A DNA stretch of 64,000 nt, from contig NW_008805070.1 of NCBI RefSeq assembly GCF_000004825.1, positions 806,001-870,000 of the forward strand, given 5' to 3'. This document shows positions 12,524 to 23,571 of the stretch, one piece after another. The notes below the pieces were generated by a model. The model was not told where the DNA came from. It was given only the letters and a program-made list of their open reading frames with translations, and did no database searches. The translations under genes were made by a program, and so were the position numbers. Source of the stretch: Heterostelium album PN500. Its lineage: Eukaryota > Evosea > Eumycetozoa > Acytosteliales > Acytosteliaceae. How positions within the stretch are numbered: position 1 is the stretch's first letter; each line of letters starts with the position of its first letter.

Positions 12524-13074
12524 AGGTGCCAAAACATAGTTTTTAGAATCAAAACATTTTACATGGTTTTTGAATTATACAACTAAAGAGGTTCATTTTC
12601 AAACCTTTCAATAGTATCATTTGTTAAAGATCTTATGTAATATCAAGCAAATATAAACCAAAAAGAAGATAACATTTTTGAAACAATATAACTGTGCCTG
12701 TTTTCTTATTTTTAGAAATTAATTAATAACTTTAAAAAGATATATTAAGAGAAGTTTTTATACAAATTAAATAATTTAGATTGTAAAAATCAAAGAATTA
12801 TAACATTGCTGTTGAAAAGGATTTCAATGTTTTCGACATTCTTACAAAAAGTATTTGATTTATTTTTTGCATTAATTAATTTATTAATAATGTTGTGTGC
12901 GAAGTGGGGTGTTTTTGGACAAAAAAAAAATCTTAAAAAACAAAAAAATAATTTTTCATGTGCATTTTTTGTATTAATACTATTACTTTATTATAATAAA
13001 TAATTGAATGATAAACAAATAATTATAGTTTTTCATTTTTTAATTAATTAAATTAATAAAGTCTTAACTAAATA
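12524..13074. other. AT-rich intergenic region
   Basis: About 550 bp between the element and the next gene. A 65-codon open frame at 12806-13003 is hydrophobic and Lys-rich and looks like chance. I see nothing else. Confidence 0.45.
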
Positions 13075-13977
13075 ATGTCACATTCAAGTCCAAAGGTTTC
13101 ATCCAATAATATCTCTTATGGTATCAATACAGTTGGTACCACCAGTGGAAATAATAATAATAATAATAGTAGTGGTAATAGTAATAATGCAATATTGACG
13201 AGTAATAACAGTGACGATGAATATACTGGTCTTAGCAAATCAGGTGGCCTAGATAATAGCGGTGGAATAGGAGCGCCCTCCGGAAGATACTCTTCGATCT
13301 ACGACCAAGACAATACATACTCACATAGCTCTCATCAATCGAATGCACACCACTCTAATCGAACATGTGCATCTTATGCCGATCGTGTTTTATTCTCCAA
13401 CAAATACTACTATGCCTACATTTTCATGATCATTCTTAATCTAATTCTAATTCTATGGGTATGTTAATATAATAATAATATACCGCTTTTGCTTTACTTG
13501 TAATGAATATAGTATTAACATAAAATACAACATACTACTACTACTACTCCGATACTATAGTTAATAATAAATCTAATAAGAAAGAAAACATCGGTACCTT
13601 CACATTGGTTGTTTGTAGTTTTAGATATTTCAGTGAATATAGCTTTGTTGGTGGAGATATCGTTGCAGATAACATCGCAAAAGAGTCGTTATTTTAAAGA
13701 GTGGTCGAATAGACTGGATCTTTTCGTGTTGGTGCTGTCGATTGCCGGTCTCTTTATGTATTTACTCTCGCATGCATCGATTGCCTTTGACTATGAGGGT
13801 ATTGTTATCATATTCTTCACGGCAATGCGTTATTGTGTGCAGTTCCTTCGTTTGTTGGCGTTGATCAAGCGACAAAAGATGAGAGCATCCACCTTCAACA
13901 GCAGAGTAGATTTTAACGAACTGAAAGAGTCAGACTTGGTTTTCGACGTTGACACTTCGGATTATTTAAACTTGTAA
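13075..13977 (+). CDS. Stand-alone voltage-sensor-like four-helix membrane protein
   Basis: Two exons, 13075-13458 and 13561-13977, give 266 aa. The first 100 residues are Ser/Asn/Gly-rich and cytosolic in character. Four hydrophobic segments follow: YYYAYIFMIILNLILILW(S1), HWLFVVLDISVNIALLVEI (S2, with an acidic residue at its end), RLDLFVLVLSIAGLFMYLL (S3, with the conserved Asp) and FFTAMRYCVQFLRLLALIK (S4). S4 carries fewer, more widely spaced arginines than a canonical sensor. The protein stops about 40 residues after S4, so there is no pore domain. This matches the S1-S4 half of Ion_trans proteins, as in Hv1 or TMEM266. Whether it conducts protons, senses voltage or does neither cannot be read from the sequence. 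The S1-S2 loop is split by the intron. Confidence 0.78.
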
Positions 13978-14333
13978 ATATTCAATCTATTGATGTCCAC
14001 CTACTATCCCTGCAAGATAGCACATTCGATAGCGTAATAATAACTCCACTATCAACATCAAAGATTGAAAAATTAGCATAGCACACAGTATAACTTATAA
14101 AACTTTCACAACTTATTTACAATCAATAATATTATGTCAATATAATTGATATTATCAATATAGCAGGTATCCATTCACTTCAAAGATATCTTCGTTTTAT
14201 TTATTTCAAATCAAACATTGTAATAAAAATTGTCTCTTTTTTTTTTCCCAACAATAAGGAGGTAAGGTTTGAAGCCAGTACTTATTTATTTAAACTTTGG
14301 CGTCGTAGTTGTGGTTTTAATCTATTTATTTAT
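13978..14333. other. AT-rich intergenic region
   Basis: Downstream sequence of the voltage-sensor-like gene. No gene seen. Confidence 0.4.
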
Positions 14334-14503
14334 TTATAAAAACAGTTCTGAAAGTTTGCAGTTTGTAACAATCGTATGAAAGTCGAAACCATCTGCATGC
14401 GAAAATGAAATGGCATATGTCGTGCTTAGTCGCACCAGCGAGGAAGTTCCTACATTCTCCATCAAGTTTTCTCTAGAGATACACAATTCAAGTAATTCAA
14501 GCT
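14334..14503 (-). other. Coding-like stretch, possible gene fragment
   Basis: A minus-strand open stretch of about 55 codons runs from a polypyrimidine-AG boundary (CTGCAG) to a stop. It reads KLELLELCISRENLMEN and ends in NCKLSELFL. Its composition is clearly less AT-rich than the flanks. It looks like the last exon of a lost or undetected gene. I recognise no family, and no plausible upstream exon is obvious. Confidence 0.3.
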
Positions 14504-14790
14504 TTCTGCAGGACATAGCAGGACAAAAATAAAGAAAAAAATAATATAAATTGAGAGTTATCAAAACTATCAACTGTCTTATTTCTTTGTAAATTTAAAT
14601 CAAAAATAAAAATGGTGAAGCTAGGAAATGATATTATTATTAATGTAAAATTAACAAAAAATAAAATAGAATAAATCACAATTCTAGGAACAAGACAATA
14701 GACAATCTCAGTACATAGACCCAAAAAATATCTTTTTCTAGAAAAAAAAGTGAGTTGGAAATAGTTTGATTTAAAACTTCTTTTAAACCG

Positions 14791-14931
14791 ATAAATCAAT
14801 TGTTTAAAGGTGAAGGAGGTCGAAAATACCTAACACTAAGAGAATACTCAGAGAGTCTAGCAGATCATAATGAAGTGGAGAATAAACTTGTCGATCTGTC
14901 AAGGAGTACTCATTGTATCGGTTCGATATAG
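14791..14931 (+). pseudogene. Scrambled remnant of the F-box-like/LRR family
   Basis: The frame reads INQLFKGEGGRKYLTLREYSES-type sequence, nearly the same as residues 12-35 of the gene at 47333-49351. It then jumps directly to a segment matching residues near 105-118 of the same protein (LVDLS, then a one-base deletion relative to the intact copy, then TCATTGTATCGGTTCGATA versus TCAATGTATCGATTCGATA). About 70 codons between the two are missing and nothing follows. It is a truncated, internally deleted copy lying some 32 kb from its nearest relative and on the opposite strand. Confidence 0.85.
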
Positions 14932-15054
14932 CATTGAAGATTGAACTTACTTGACCTTTGTGATCAGTAATTTGTTAAAACGAATTTAACCAATCTTCTT
15001 TTTGTTATTATTTTTAATTTATTTATATTTACCTTAAAAATTGTAAAGTAATAA

Positions 15055-15494
15055 ATGTCAACTAATATTAGAGGAAGTAAAGGTGGTGTTCCTACTACTT
15101 CTACATCTGGTAGTGGTGTTTCGACAAATACAACTGCAGCCAATACGAATGCCAGTGTTATTACAAGTAGTACTACTGCTACTACAACTCATCATATAAG
15201 CATAAGAGGTACAACCACCCCCAACAAGACAAAGAGTCTAAGAGAGAGTGCAAGCAACATTAATACGAGTACAGATAAAATTGATAATCAACAACAACAG
15301 CAACAGCAATAACAACAGCAACCAGATGAACAATCAATACAATCGATTTCAAAATCAACACAACTATCCAAGAAACACATAAGAGATCAATTGGAAAAGA
15401 AGAAAAAAGATATAATTTCTGGGGTATTAAACCTATTATGCCTCATTTAGAAGAGAGATTCAACAACTTTTTTAATAATCATTTACCATAGTTA
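15055..15494 (+). pseudogene. Gln/Ser/Thr-rich gene broken by a stop and a frameshift
   Basis: An ATG opens a frame rich in Thr, Ser and Asn (TTTPNKTKSLRESASNI) that enters a Gln run. One CAA of the run is TAA at 15310. Beyond it the same frame continues as QQQPDEQSIQSISKS and KKHIRDQLEKKKKDIISG. One extra G in the GGGG run near 15421 then shifts the natural continuation GIKPIMPHLEERFNNFFNN to another frame, which ends at TAG 15492-15494. Two disabling changes within 110 bp and the otherwise protein-like sequence suggest a young pseudogene; stop-codon readthrough or sequencing error is less likely. The family is not recognised. Confidence 0.6.
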
Positions 15495-15987
15495 ATTGTT
15501 CTCTATTCTCAACTTTATGTATGCGTTGTTTGATACAAGTCACATTATAACTTATCTTGTAAGATAAAATTTATTATAGGTAATAATAACAATATTATTA
15601 ATCATTAGAATAAATTTTATGATTTTATTTCACTTGTATCGTGAATCGCCGATTTGAACTGTTAAATAAAATTATTTGTCAATAATGAATTTAATTTTTA
15701 TCTATTTCTGTGCAGTGTGGGTAACCTACACTCTTTAAACTATCTATATGATATTAAAGTTAAAATAAGAATAATAATAATAAAATTTTCTGAATATATC
15801 AAGTGGTTCAACTATTTTGTGAATTAATTACCTTACATATACAGGTGTACTTTGAAATAAAACGAAAAACCAAAAGAAATGAAAAACTATTTAAAAAGTT
15901 TGGAAGGAAGGATATGTATTATATATTCAATTCAATATTAATAAAACAATTAGAAAGTACAAGAATATCTAGAATAAGTAGAAAAAA
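15495..15987. other. Intergenic region with a small palindrome
   Basis: AT-rich. It contains a two-part inverted repeat: GATACAAGT (15532) with ACTTGTATC (15632), and ATAAAATTTATT (15564) with its complement at 15609-15620. No gene is seen; a 62-codon frame at 15803-15991 is Lys-rich and unconvincing. Confidence 0.45.
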
Positions 15988-16440
15988 ATGATTTCTTGGT
16001 TTACTTTAGTTTTGGTAGTTATTTCAGTTTCTGTATCAAGTGCATCTATGGGATTTTGTGATCCAAATGACTGTGGTGTTGATCAAGTCTGTATGCTTGA
16101 TAACAATGCAAAGCATTGTATCTTACAGAATGATGTCCATAATTTAGCTGTAACTCAGGTGATGGAAAAGACATGGGTAGAGAATGGTAAAAATTTCACT
16201 CTGTATCGTGTGCATATTATCAACTTTGGTGTCAAAACTTTGAAACATATTTCAATTCAAACAGATAGCACTTTAGATCCAAGAGATAATACTTCTATTT
16301 GGAATATTGAATTCCATAATGGATTCTTTACACTTCCTTTCTATAGTTTTGGCATTCCAGCTGGTGGTGAATTTATTTTTGGATACATTGACCATGGTGT
16401 TAAAGCTCCAAACCTTTACATTCGTTCAATTAATTTTTAA
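15988..16440 (+). CDS. Small secreted CBM49-type cellulose-binding protein
   Basis: Single exon, 150 aa. Residues 1-20 form a signal peptide (MISWFTLVLVVISVSVSSAS). A short Cys-bearing segment follows (FCDPNDCGVDQVCM), then a CBM49-like domain from about residue 50 to the end: VTQVMEKTWVENGKNFTLY, HIINFGVKTLKHI, DNTSIWNIEF, FTLPFYSFGIPAGGEFIFGYI. The VT..W...G..Y..Y.V.ITN pattern and the closing FGYI are typical of the domain that dictyostelid spore-coat and stalk proteins use to bind cellulose. The protein probably belongs to the extracellular matrix or spore coat and is likely developmentally expressed; expression is inference. Confidence 0.85.
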   Translation: MISWFTLVLVVISVSVSSASMGFCDPNDCGVDQVCMLDNNAKHCILQNDVHNLAVTQVMEKTWVENGKNFTLYRVHIINFGVKTLKHISIQTDSTLDPRDNTSIWNIEFHNGFFTLPFYSFGIPAGGEFIFGYIDHGVKAPNLYIRSINF

Positions 16441-17601
16441 TAAAATTATTCTGTAAGAATAAAATAATATTCTATTTATATTATTTTTAAAAATCTTATC
16501 ATACTATATTTAAAAGGTTGAGTTGCAAAGAACTATCAGAATAAAAAAGAGATTGATAGAGAAGAAAGAGAAAAAAAAATATAAAGTTATTTTATATAAT
16601 AGAGAATAAATCACCTATTTTAATATGTGGTTGATTCGATAAATATGTTAAATACTTTTAAAGTATCTTTCAAAGATTATGATTCGTGTAAAAATTAATT
16701 ATTTCTACAAACTACCATCATCTTATATAGATTTTTATTTCTTCATTTATTTGATTTAAAACTTATAAAATATATATACAAAGTAAGCTATATAAATTAA
16801 AAATTAAATATTAAATTATAGATAATTTAAAATATAAAAGAATATACATATAGTGGTCATCTGCTTTTAATGGAGCACTATCAAAACTTTCTTGATAGTC
16901 TAAATCATTTGTATCACTATATATTTCATCTTTTTTATCAACTATAAACAACAAGGAAGATTAGTTTTTTTATATTCTTAAAAAAAAAATAAAGAACTTT
17001 AAATTTAATTAAAATACAATTAAATTGATTGGTGGGATCAACAACCAAAGACTATTCCAAGTACAGAGGAGACGACCACTCCATCCTCATTTATAGTAAT
17101 TGTTCTATTTATCTAATGAACTATTGTCTTATTTTTGTTATTTTGTTTGAAGTCGGAGTTGATTTTGTTTGGGTTGGATTTGATATGAATAATAAAGTAG
17201 TTAATGGAATTGGGTATGTTGTGAATATAGTCAATATTGTTTTGTAAATTTTGATATTGATAATGTCATTGTTGTTGTTGTTATCATTCCAAACTTGATT
17301 GAATTGATGGCGATATATTTTTGATGGTATTAAAAGTAACAACAATCATTTCAGTTTTAATAACAGTGTAATTCAACAATAACAGTACAATCAATTCAAG
17401 AAAATTATAATCACCAATCCTCCAAGTTTATACAAGTATATTAAATGATCCAGATTTAACAAAATACAAAAATAAAGTTATTGATTCAATTTATCAAAAA
17501 GATAAATATTGAATGATTGCAGATGATATATATACTATTAAATATATATATTTTAAAGTTTATTAAATTTTGTCTCTAGCTTTGATTTTTTCAATACCAA
17601 C
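16441..17601. other. Intergenic region with a decayed coding fragment
   Basis: About 1.1 kb, AT-rich. Near 17357-17512 the plus strand reads SIQENYNHQ in one frame and SPILQVYTSILNDPDLTKY, then KNKVIDSIYQKDKY and a stop, in the next. That is protein-like sequence with one frame change. The minus strand at 17121-17345 is Asn-rich and also looks like decayed coding DNA. No intact gene. Confidence 0.4.
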
Positions 17602-20600
17602 TTAAGAATGAGTCTGGTTACCAGCATGATTGTATCTATTTTGAATATAATTGTTGTTATTATTATTATTATACATATTATATTGATTTTGGTTGTTAAA
17701 ATTCATTTGATTATTGTTATTGTTAAAGTTGTTAAAGTTATTAAAATTATTATTATAGTTATTGCTATTATTGTTGTTATTGTATACACCAAAGTTATTA
17801 TTATAGTTTTGATTATTGTTGAAATTATTAAAGTTATTATAGTTTTGGTTGTTATTAAAATTATTAAAGTTTTGATTGTTGTTGAAATTCATCTGATTGT
17901 TATTATAACTATTAAAGTTATTGTTGAAGTTTTGGTTGAAGTTTTGGTTGTTATTAAAATTATTAAAGTTTTGATTGTTGTAATTCATATTGAACTGTTG
18001 TTGGTTACCAGACATTCCATTATTAGCATTGAATTGATAGAGCTGTTGTTGATCAGTTTGATTAGAGATATTTGTTTGTATATTATTATTATTATTAATA
18101 TTGGTATTGTTGTTGTTTGTATTATTATTGTTATTAATGTTGTTGGTTTGAGTGTTTGTAGTTTGAATATTAGTATTTGGTGTGACAGCTAGAATATCAT
18201 CCAAAATCGATGAATCAAATCCATTATTCATTCTAGTTTGTTGTTGTTGTTGATCTTGCTGTTGTGAATTATTAGATTGGTCGATATCACTATTAGAGGT
18301 ACCTGTATTATTCTGAAGTGGAGGTGTGTCAAATGTATAGTCTGGAACTGTGGATTCGTCGTATTCTTCAATGGTGTCTGGCTCCTTTGGTGTATCGGGA
18401 ATATTGGAGTCCAAGTACACTTCGACCAGTGCATAGTTCTCACGCTCTACCTGTGTGGTCTTCTCAGTGGATTCGTCACCGGGTCTATAGCTTGGAAGTT
18501 CATCTTCTATTATCTCGGGTGTGCGCCACTCAACAGTTGTACGCATCTTGCGATTGAAGAGCTTTTCACGCTCGTGTTCTGCTGCTCTGGCCTGCTCGAA
18601 ATCCTTGCCGTGATATCCCTCTTCCGGAAGCTCAGTGGTGAACTCTTTCACCTGTAGTAGCTTGTCATCGGGTGCCCAACGTACATTGACTCTTCCCTTT
18701 GACGACTTACGACGATTTGGATCCGGAATGAACTCCATGTCGTTCTCAGGTGGCAACTCGTCCCAAGCACTGAGAACTTTCGCTTCTGAACTGGTTGCAT
18801 AACTCATATCTAGAACCGACACTGAACTATTGCTGTTGTTGTTGATAGTGATTGTCTTTTCAGCGCTGTTGTTGTTATTAGCACCAGTCTTATTGCTATT
18901 GTTCAGAGTGGAAGCAGCGGCAGCAACCTTTCGAGTTCCTTCAATCTTGAGTGCGGCAGCCGCTGGTTTCTTCTTGGTGGCTACGACAACACTTGGCATT
19001 GGAATTGTAGAGGTAGTTGGTTTTGTTGCAGCTTTTACCTTATTCATAAACATATCTTCATAGTCCTTTAGATTCACCTTTGAACTGGAGGTGGACGGAC
19101 TCGAGTTTGTCTTTGATTTTGCAGCAGCTGTCGGTGGTATCAAACTATTTGACTCATTCTTTGTTTTCTTTAGAACTGTTATAACACATTCAACAGGGAT
19201 AAAAGTGTTAGCTTTATTCATGGTCGTTAATAATATACCGTTAAAATTTTATTAGACATACCTTTTTCTTTATCATTTGTATCTCTATTTCTCTTCTTTG
19301 TATCTTCATCACTGCTTGTCGATGCTTTTGTATCCTTCTTCAATAGATTCAACCAAATTCTTTCCAACTCTGATGCCAACTCCTTAACCTTTTCATTCGA
19401 ATGCTTTTTGAATCCACGCACAGTCTTACCGATGGTTCCTCCTGCTTGTAAGTGTTCCAAAGTAGCAGGTAATCCAATTAAAGCCTAATTTATAATAATA
19501 ATAATAACATAGATAGTTTAGTAATTTAAATTGTTATTCAATAAATATATATATATGATCATGATATTTATTACATACCTTCATAATGAATATAATATCT
19601 CTTGGAATGGTAATAGTTTCATTGGCATATTTCAAACAGGTATGAAGTTGATTAATTCCACCCTCTTCAAGAAAACGTTTCTTGCAACTATTACTGATTC
19701 TGCTTTCGAGTACCTGTAGGAATTCTCTTAGTGCAGCCCATGTCTTGCATGCTTCAAACTCTTGTATGAACAGTGGTACTCTGTCGACAACCGATAGACC
19801 ACCCTTATCATCTTTCCAAGTGATCTTCTTTCCGGTTGCTGTTGTCGTGGTGGTTGTTGTTGTGGTCGTTGTCGATGTAGATTCCTTTGGTTTCTTTGGA
19901 TGTATAAATAGATATTGCTCTAGTGTTGGTTTATCTTCATCTCTAATCTCTACCACTGGTTGTACAGGAACAATCGGTTTGATTGGTGGTTTTGGTCTTT
20001 CTTTTTCTTTTTCCTTCTCTTTTTCCTTATCATGATGATCTTTTTCATTAGCATTATCCTTTTCTTTCAGTTTTGATTTCGCAATAGGTTTATCCTTCTC
20101 TACTTCCTTTGACTTTTTATCATCTTTTTCTTTCTCTTTCTCTTTTTCTTTCTCCTTCTCCTTTTCCTTTTCTTTTTCTTTCTTTTTAGATGCTGGCTGT
20201 TTCTTTTCTGGTGTCGACGATGGTGTTAATATAGGTGTAGGTGTTGAACTTGTATTTGATTCATCTAATGATTTTCCTTTTGTTGACTTTGAATCTGGTG
20301 ATGAAATAGTTGGTGTTGTAGTTGTTGTGATGCTATCATCTACCTGTGTGCTACTATTACTTATACTACTATTAATTTCATTACTATTATTATCACTGCT
20401 ACTAGTAGAATGATTCAAACTCTCTTCTACACCTAAAATATCATCGGTACTCGCTGATAAAGGAAAAGATGCTTCCACTGTTTTTATATGCTGTTGAAGC
20501 TGCTGTAATAAACTACCTTGTTGTTGTTGTAGCTGTTGACCATTGCTATACAATTGTTGTTGTTGCTGAACTTGTTGTTGTGCCTGTTGTTGTGGGTATA

Positions 20601-21833
20601 GCTGTTGTTGAGATTGTTGTTGTTGTTGAGCTTGTTGTTGTTGCTGAACTTGTTGTTGTATTTGTTGTTGTTGATAACTTAATGAACCTGATGATGAATC
20701 AAGTCGAATATGATTTGGAGTTATTGGTTGTGGAGTTGTTGTAATTATTGTTTGAATGTTGTTGTTGTTATATATTAAAAACTGAGATACAGATTGTTGG
20801 AATAGTTTGTAAAGACAGACATATTTGTATTGAATCGATTTATATTGGTCGGTAATAGCGTTGGTGGTGATTGTGGTTTGTGGTGGTGGTTGTTGCTGTT
20901 GTTGGTACTTTCGATAGAGTTGGTCGAGTATCGAGTTGAGCATGTTCAGTTCGGAGTGCAATCGGTTGGTGACTAGGTGTGTCAGTACATCGTTGTTCTG
21001 TGCGAGATAATGGTGATATTGAACATTGATCTTTTCAAATGTCGACAATATAAACTGATTCATCTGATGGATCGTTAGCGATGTATCAATCGTGAAATCT
21101 AGCACAATCTGATTCACCAACTTTATCAAATTCATCGTCAGTACATTCGTATTATTGTTATTATTATTACTAGATACTATTATATTACTATTACTATTAT
21201 CGATTGCTATATTATTATTATTGCTATTACTATTTATAAGACTATTATTATTACTATTATTAACTACTATACTATTATTATTATTATTGTTGCTATTATT
21301 ATTATTATTATCTATATTACTATTATTATTATTATTATTATTATGATTGTTGTTAGTTATGACACCATTGCTATTGACCTGATAGTTTTGATGTAGTTGT
21401 TGTTGATGTTGATGTATTTGATTTTGTAATATTTGTTGCTGATGAATCACTGTTGGTTGTACTTGTTGTGGTTGAACTTGAACTTGTTGTACCTGTGTTT
21501 GTGAAGGACTACTGACACTCAAATATCCTAAATTCTCATGCTGCTTTTGCTGAGGAATCACTGTTGGTTGTACTTGTTGTGATTGAACTTGAACTTGCTC
21601 CTGTATAGGTGATGTTTGTACTTGCTGTGGAGATATTATTGATTGTGTTATTAATTGTTGTTGCTGCTGTATAGGTGATGTTTGTACTTGTTGTGGTTGA
21701 ACTTGCACTTGTTGTTGTGGTTGTGGTTGTGGTTGTATATAACTATTCTCAGTGTACATTGACTTTGTCAAAGGACTATGAGCGAGCTGAACTTGTTGTG
21801 GAGATGATAACAATGTTTGTTGATGACTATGAA

Positions 21834-21869
<36 letters not shown>

Positions 21870-22239
21870 GAATCTGTTCAGTATTATTATTATCATTTCC
21901 ATATGATTTTGTATATGGCTGACTAAGTGTGTGATCGTGATGATTGAGAACGTGATCGTGAATGTGATGATCGTGATCGTGATGATCGTGATGATGATGG
22001 TGATGAAAAGAGTGTTGGTCAACAGAGTCAGTCGGGTCTTGATCGTCGCCAAACGGGTATATTGAATTCGAATTCAACAATGAGTTGTTACCAGTGATAT
22101 CTTCAAACAGTATGCTATTGGAATCGAGAGGATCGGCCACCATCTCGTCGACGCCAACATTGCCACCAACTAAATCAACGCCCATTCCATCGGTGAGATC
22201 TCCCGGTAATGAGAGTGGATGGAAGCTGTCCTCCATCAT
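17602..22239 (-). CDS. PNUTS-like PP1-targeting protein with TFIIS N-terminal domain
   Basis: Three exons, 22239-19579, 19484-19262 and 19175-17602, give 1485 aa with matching phases. The first 750 residues are His-, Gln- and Asn-rich with a Lys/Glu run. A TFIIS N-terminal (LW/TND) domain spans about residues 825-960 and is only completed by the exon 1-2 join (LFIQEFEACKTWAALREFL, then ALIGLPATLEHL, IGKTVRGFKKHSNEKVKELA). Near residue 1120 is GRVNVRWAPDDKL, an RVxF-type docking motif in the same setting as the TVTW site of PPP1R10. The C-terminal third is Asn-rich; no zinc finger is seen. PNUTS recruits protein phosphatase 1 to chromatin and slows RNA polymerase II at termination. Assignment rests on TND plus the PP1 motif and is good but not certain. 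Confidence 0.82.
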
Positions 22240-23330
22240 TCAACTACTATCTAATCTAATCTAACTAATATAGATATAATATGTATATATATATATAAAT
22301 CTTCTGTCTCTCTCTTTTTTTATTACTTTCTTTTCTTTTCTTTTCTATCTATCTAAGTAGAATATGATAATATTCTTAAGATATATCTCAGTGACTCAAG
22401 CAACAACAGAGACAGATAGAAAAAAAGATAGAAAACTCTCTAAGATAGTTTAATTAACACTCAATTTGATATTGATTCAGTAGAAATAGCAGTAGCAGTA
22501 GCAGCAGCAGTAGCAAGCAATATATTAATGAATGAAAGAATGAAAGTATTATAGGTTTTAATAAATTTGAAAATGAAAACAATAAGAAGAAGAATATTTA
22601 ACAAAAAAAAACAATATAAAAATAAAGAAGCGGTTTTTAAAACATGTGATTTAAATAGATATATAGATAGAATATAATGATTATTAATATTTAAATATTG
22701 ATAATTTAGTAATAATTTTTTAAAATTTTAAAAAAATAAAGTATTGATTTGATTGTTATGATTTTATATAGAAAACATAAATAAACAGAAGAACACTAAC
22801 AACTACTTCTACTACTACTAATACTATCTCTTATGATAATTGTTTCATACATATGATCGTGAATAACCTCCTCACACCCAAACATTATTATTATTTTCAA
22901 TTTTTTTTATTTTTTATATTTTTAATTTTTTTTATTCCTTTTTTTTTTAATTTAAAAAAAGATTTTTTTATCAAAAACAACCAGATAGATATACATTAAT
23001 AGTTTGTTTTAAAAAGACACTTTTCATTGATGAGCATATATTTTATTGCGTTATAGCAATATAATTACTAATCAATCATTATTTAAATATTAAAATAATA
23101 AAAATATTATAATTTGATACAATCAAAATATTGAATTTTTAAAGTAATTTATTCTTTTTAATTAATTAAAATATAATTTAAAGATATTAACTAAAAATTC
23201 TATCTATTTATCTATATATAGTTATAAAAAAATAAAAAGGATTGAAAAAAATAACACCAACAAAAATAACCTTATTTGTATAAATTTTTCAAAAAAAAAA
23301 ACAAATTTATTGAACAATGGATTAAGTTTC
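22240..23330. other. AT-rich upstream region of the PNUTS-like gene
   Basis: CT- and TA-rich simple sequence, including a run of CAG-type triplets near 22489-22514 and TTTTCTTTTC repeats. No gene is seen. Confidence 0.5.
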
Positions 23331-23571
23331 CAGTTCAACACCATAGTGGCATAGATGTTTGATATGAACATTTATCGTTACGATTTATGAAACTGACCAT
23401 TCAGTTGTTGAAGAGTTTATTCATCTATTTTTGAAAATTTAAAAAAAAATTACAACAACTGTTGGTTCAATTCGGAGTATTCCGGTGTATTTCATGTTTA
23501 AGAGTTCACGAATGAAGGGTGTTGTTACTAGAGGTGGTGGCTGCGCTGGTGGTCCACCCAATTAAACCTCT
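23331..23571 (+). other. Structured GC-richer island, candidate RNA or micro-ORF
   Basis: In the middle of nearly pure A/T sequence, about 240 bp hold several nested complementary pairs: AGTTTC/GAAACT (23335 and about 23388) enclosing GTTCA/TGAAC and CCA.TGG; CAGTTGTTG (23402) with CAACAACTG (about 23453); and GAGGT..GGTGG with CCACC..ACCTC (23531-23571). Overlapping the last part is a 23-codon frame, 23494-23565, ending TRGGGCAGGPPN. The strand is uncertain. It could be a small non-coding RNA, a micropeptide gene or both. Confidence 0.35.

Noticed and set aside
12806-13003. 65-codon hydrophobic frame before the voltage-sensor-like gene
   Set aside because: Composition is what random T-rich DNA gives, and there is no splice or homology support.
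17608-18192. Ile/Val-rich plus-strand frame of 194 codons
   Set aside because: Antisense of the Asn-rich tail of the PNUTS-like protein.
23531-23571. Resemblance of GGTGGCTGCGCTGG to the 5' domain of SRP RNA
   Set aside because: The S domain and the expected 250-300 nt GC-rich body are missing downstream.
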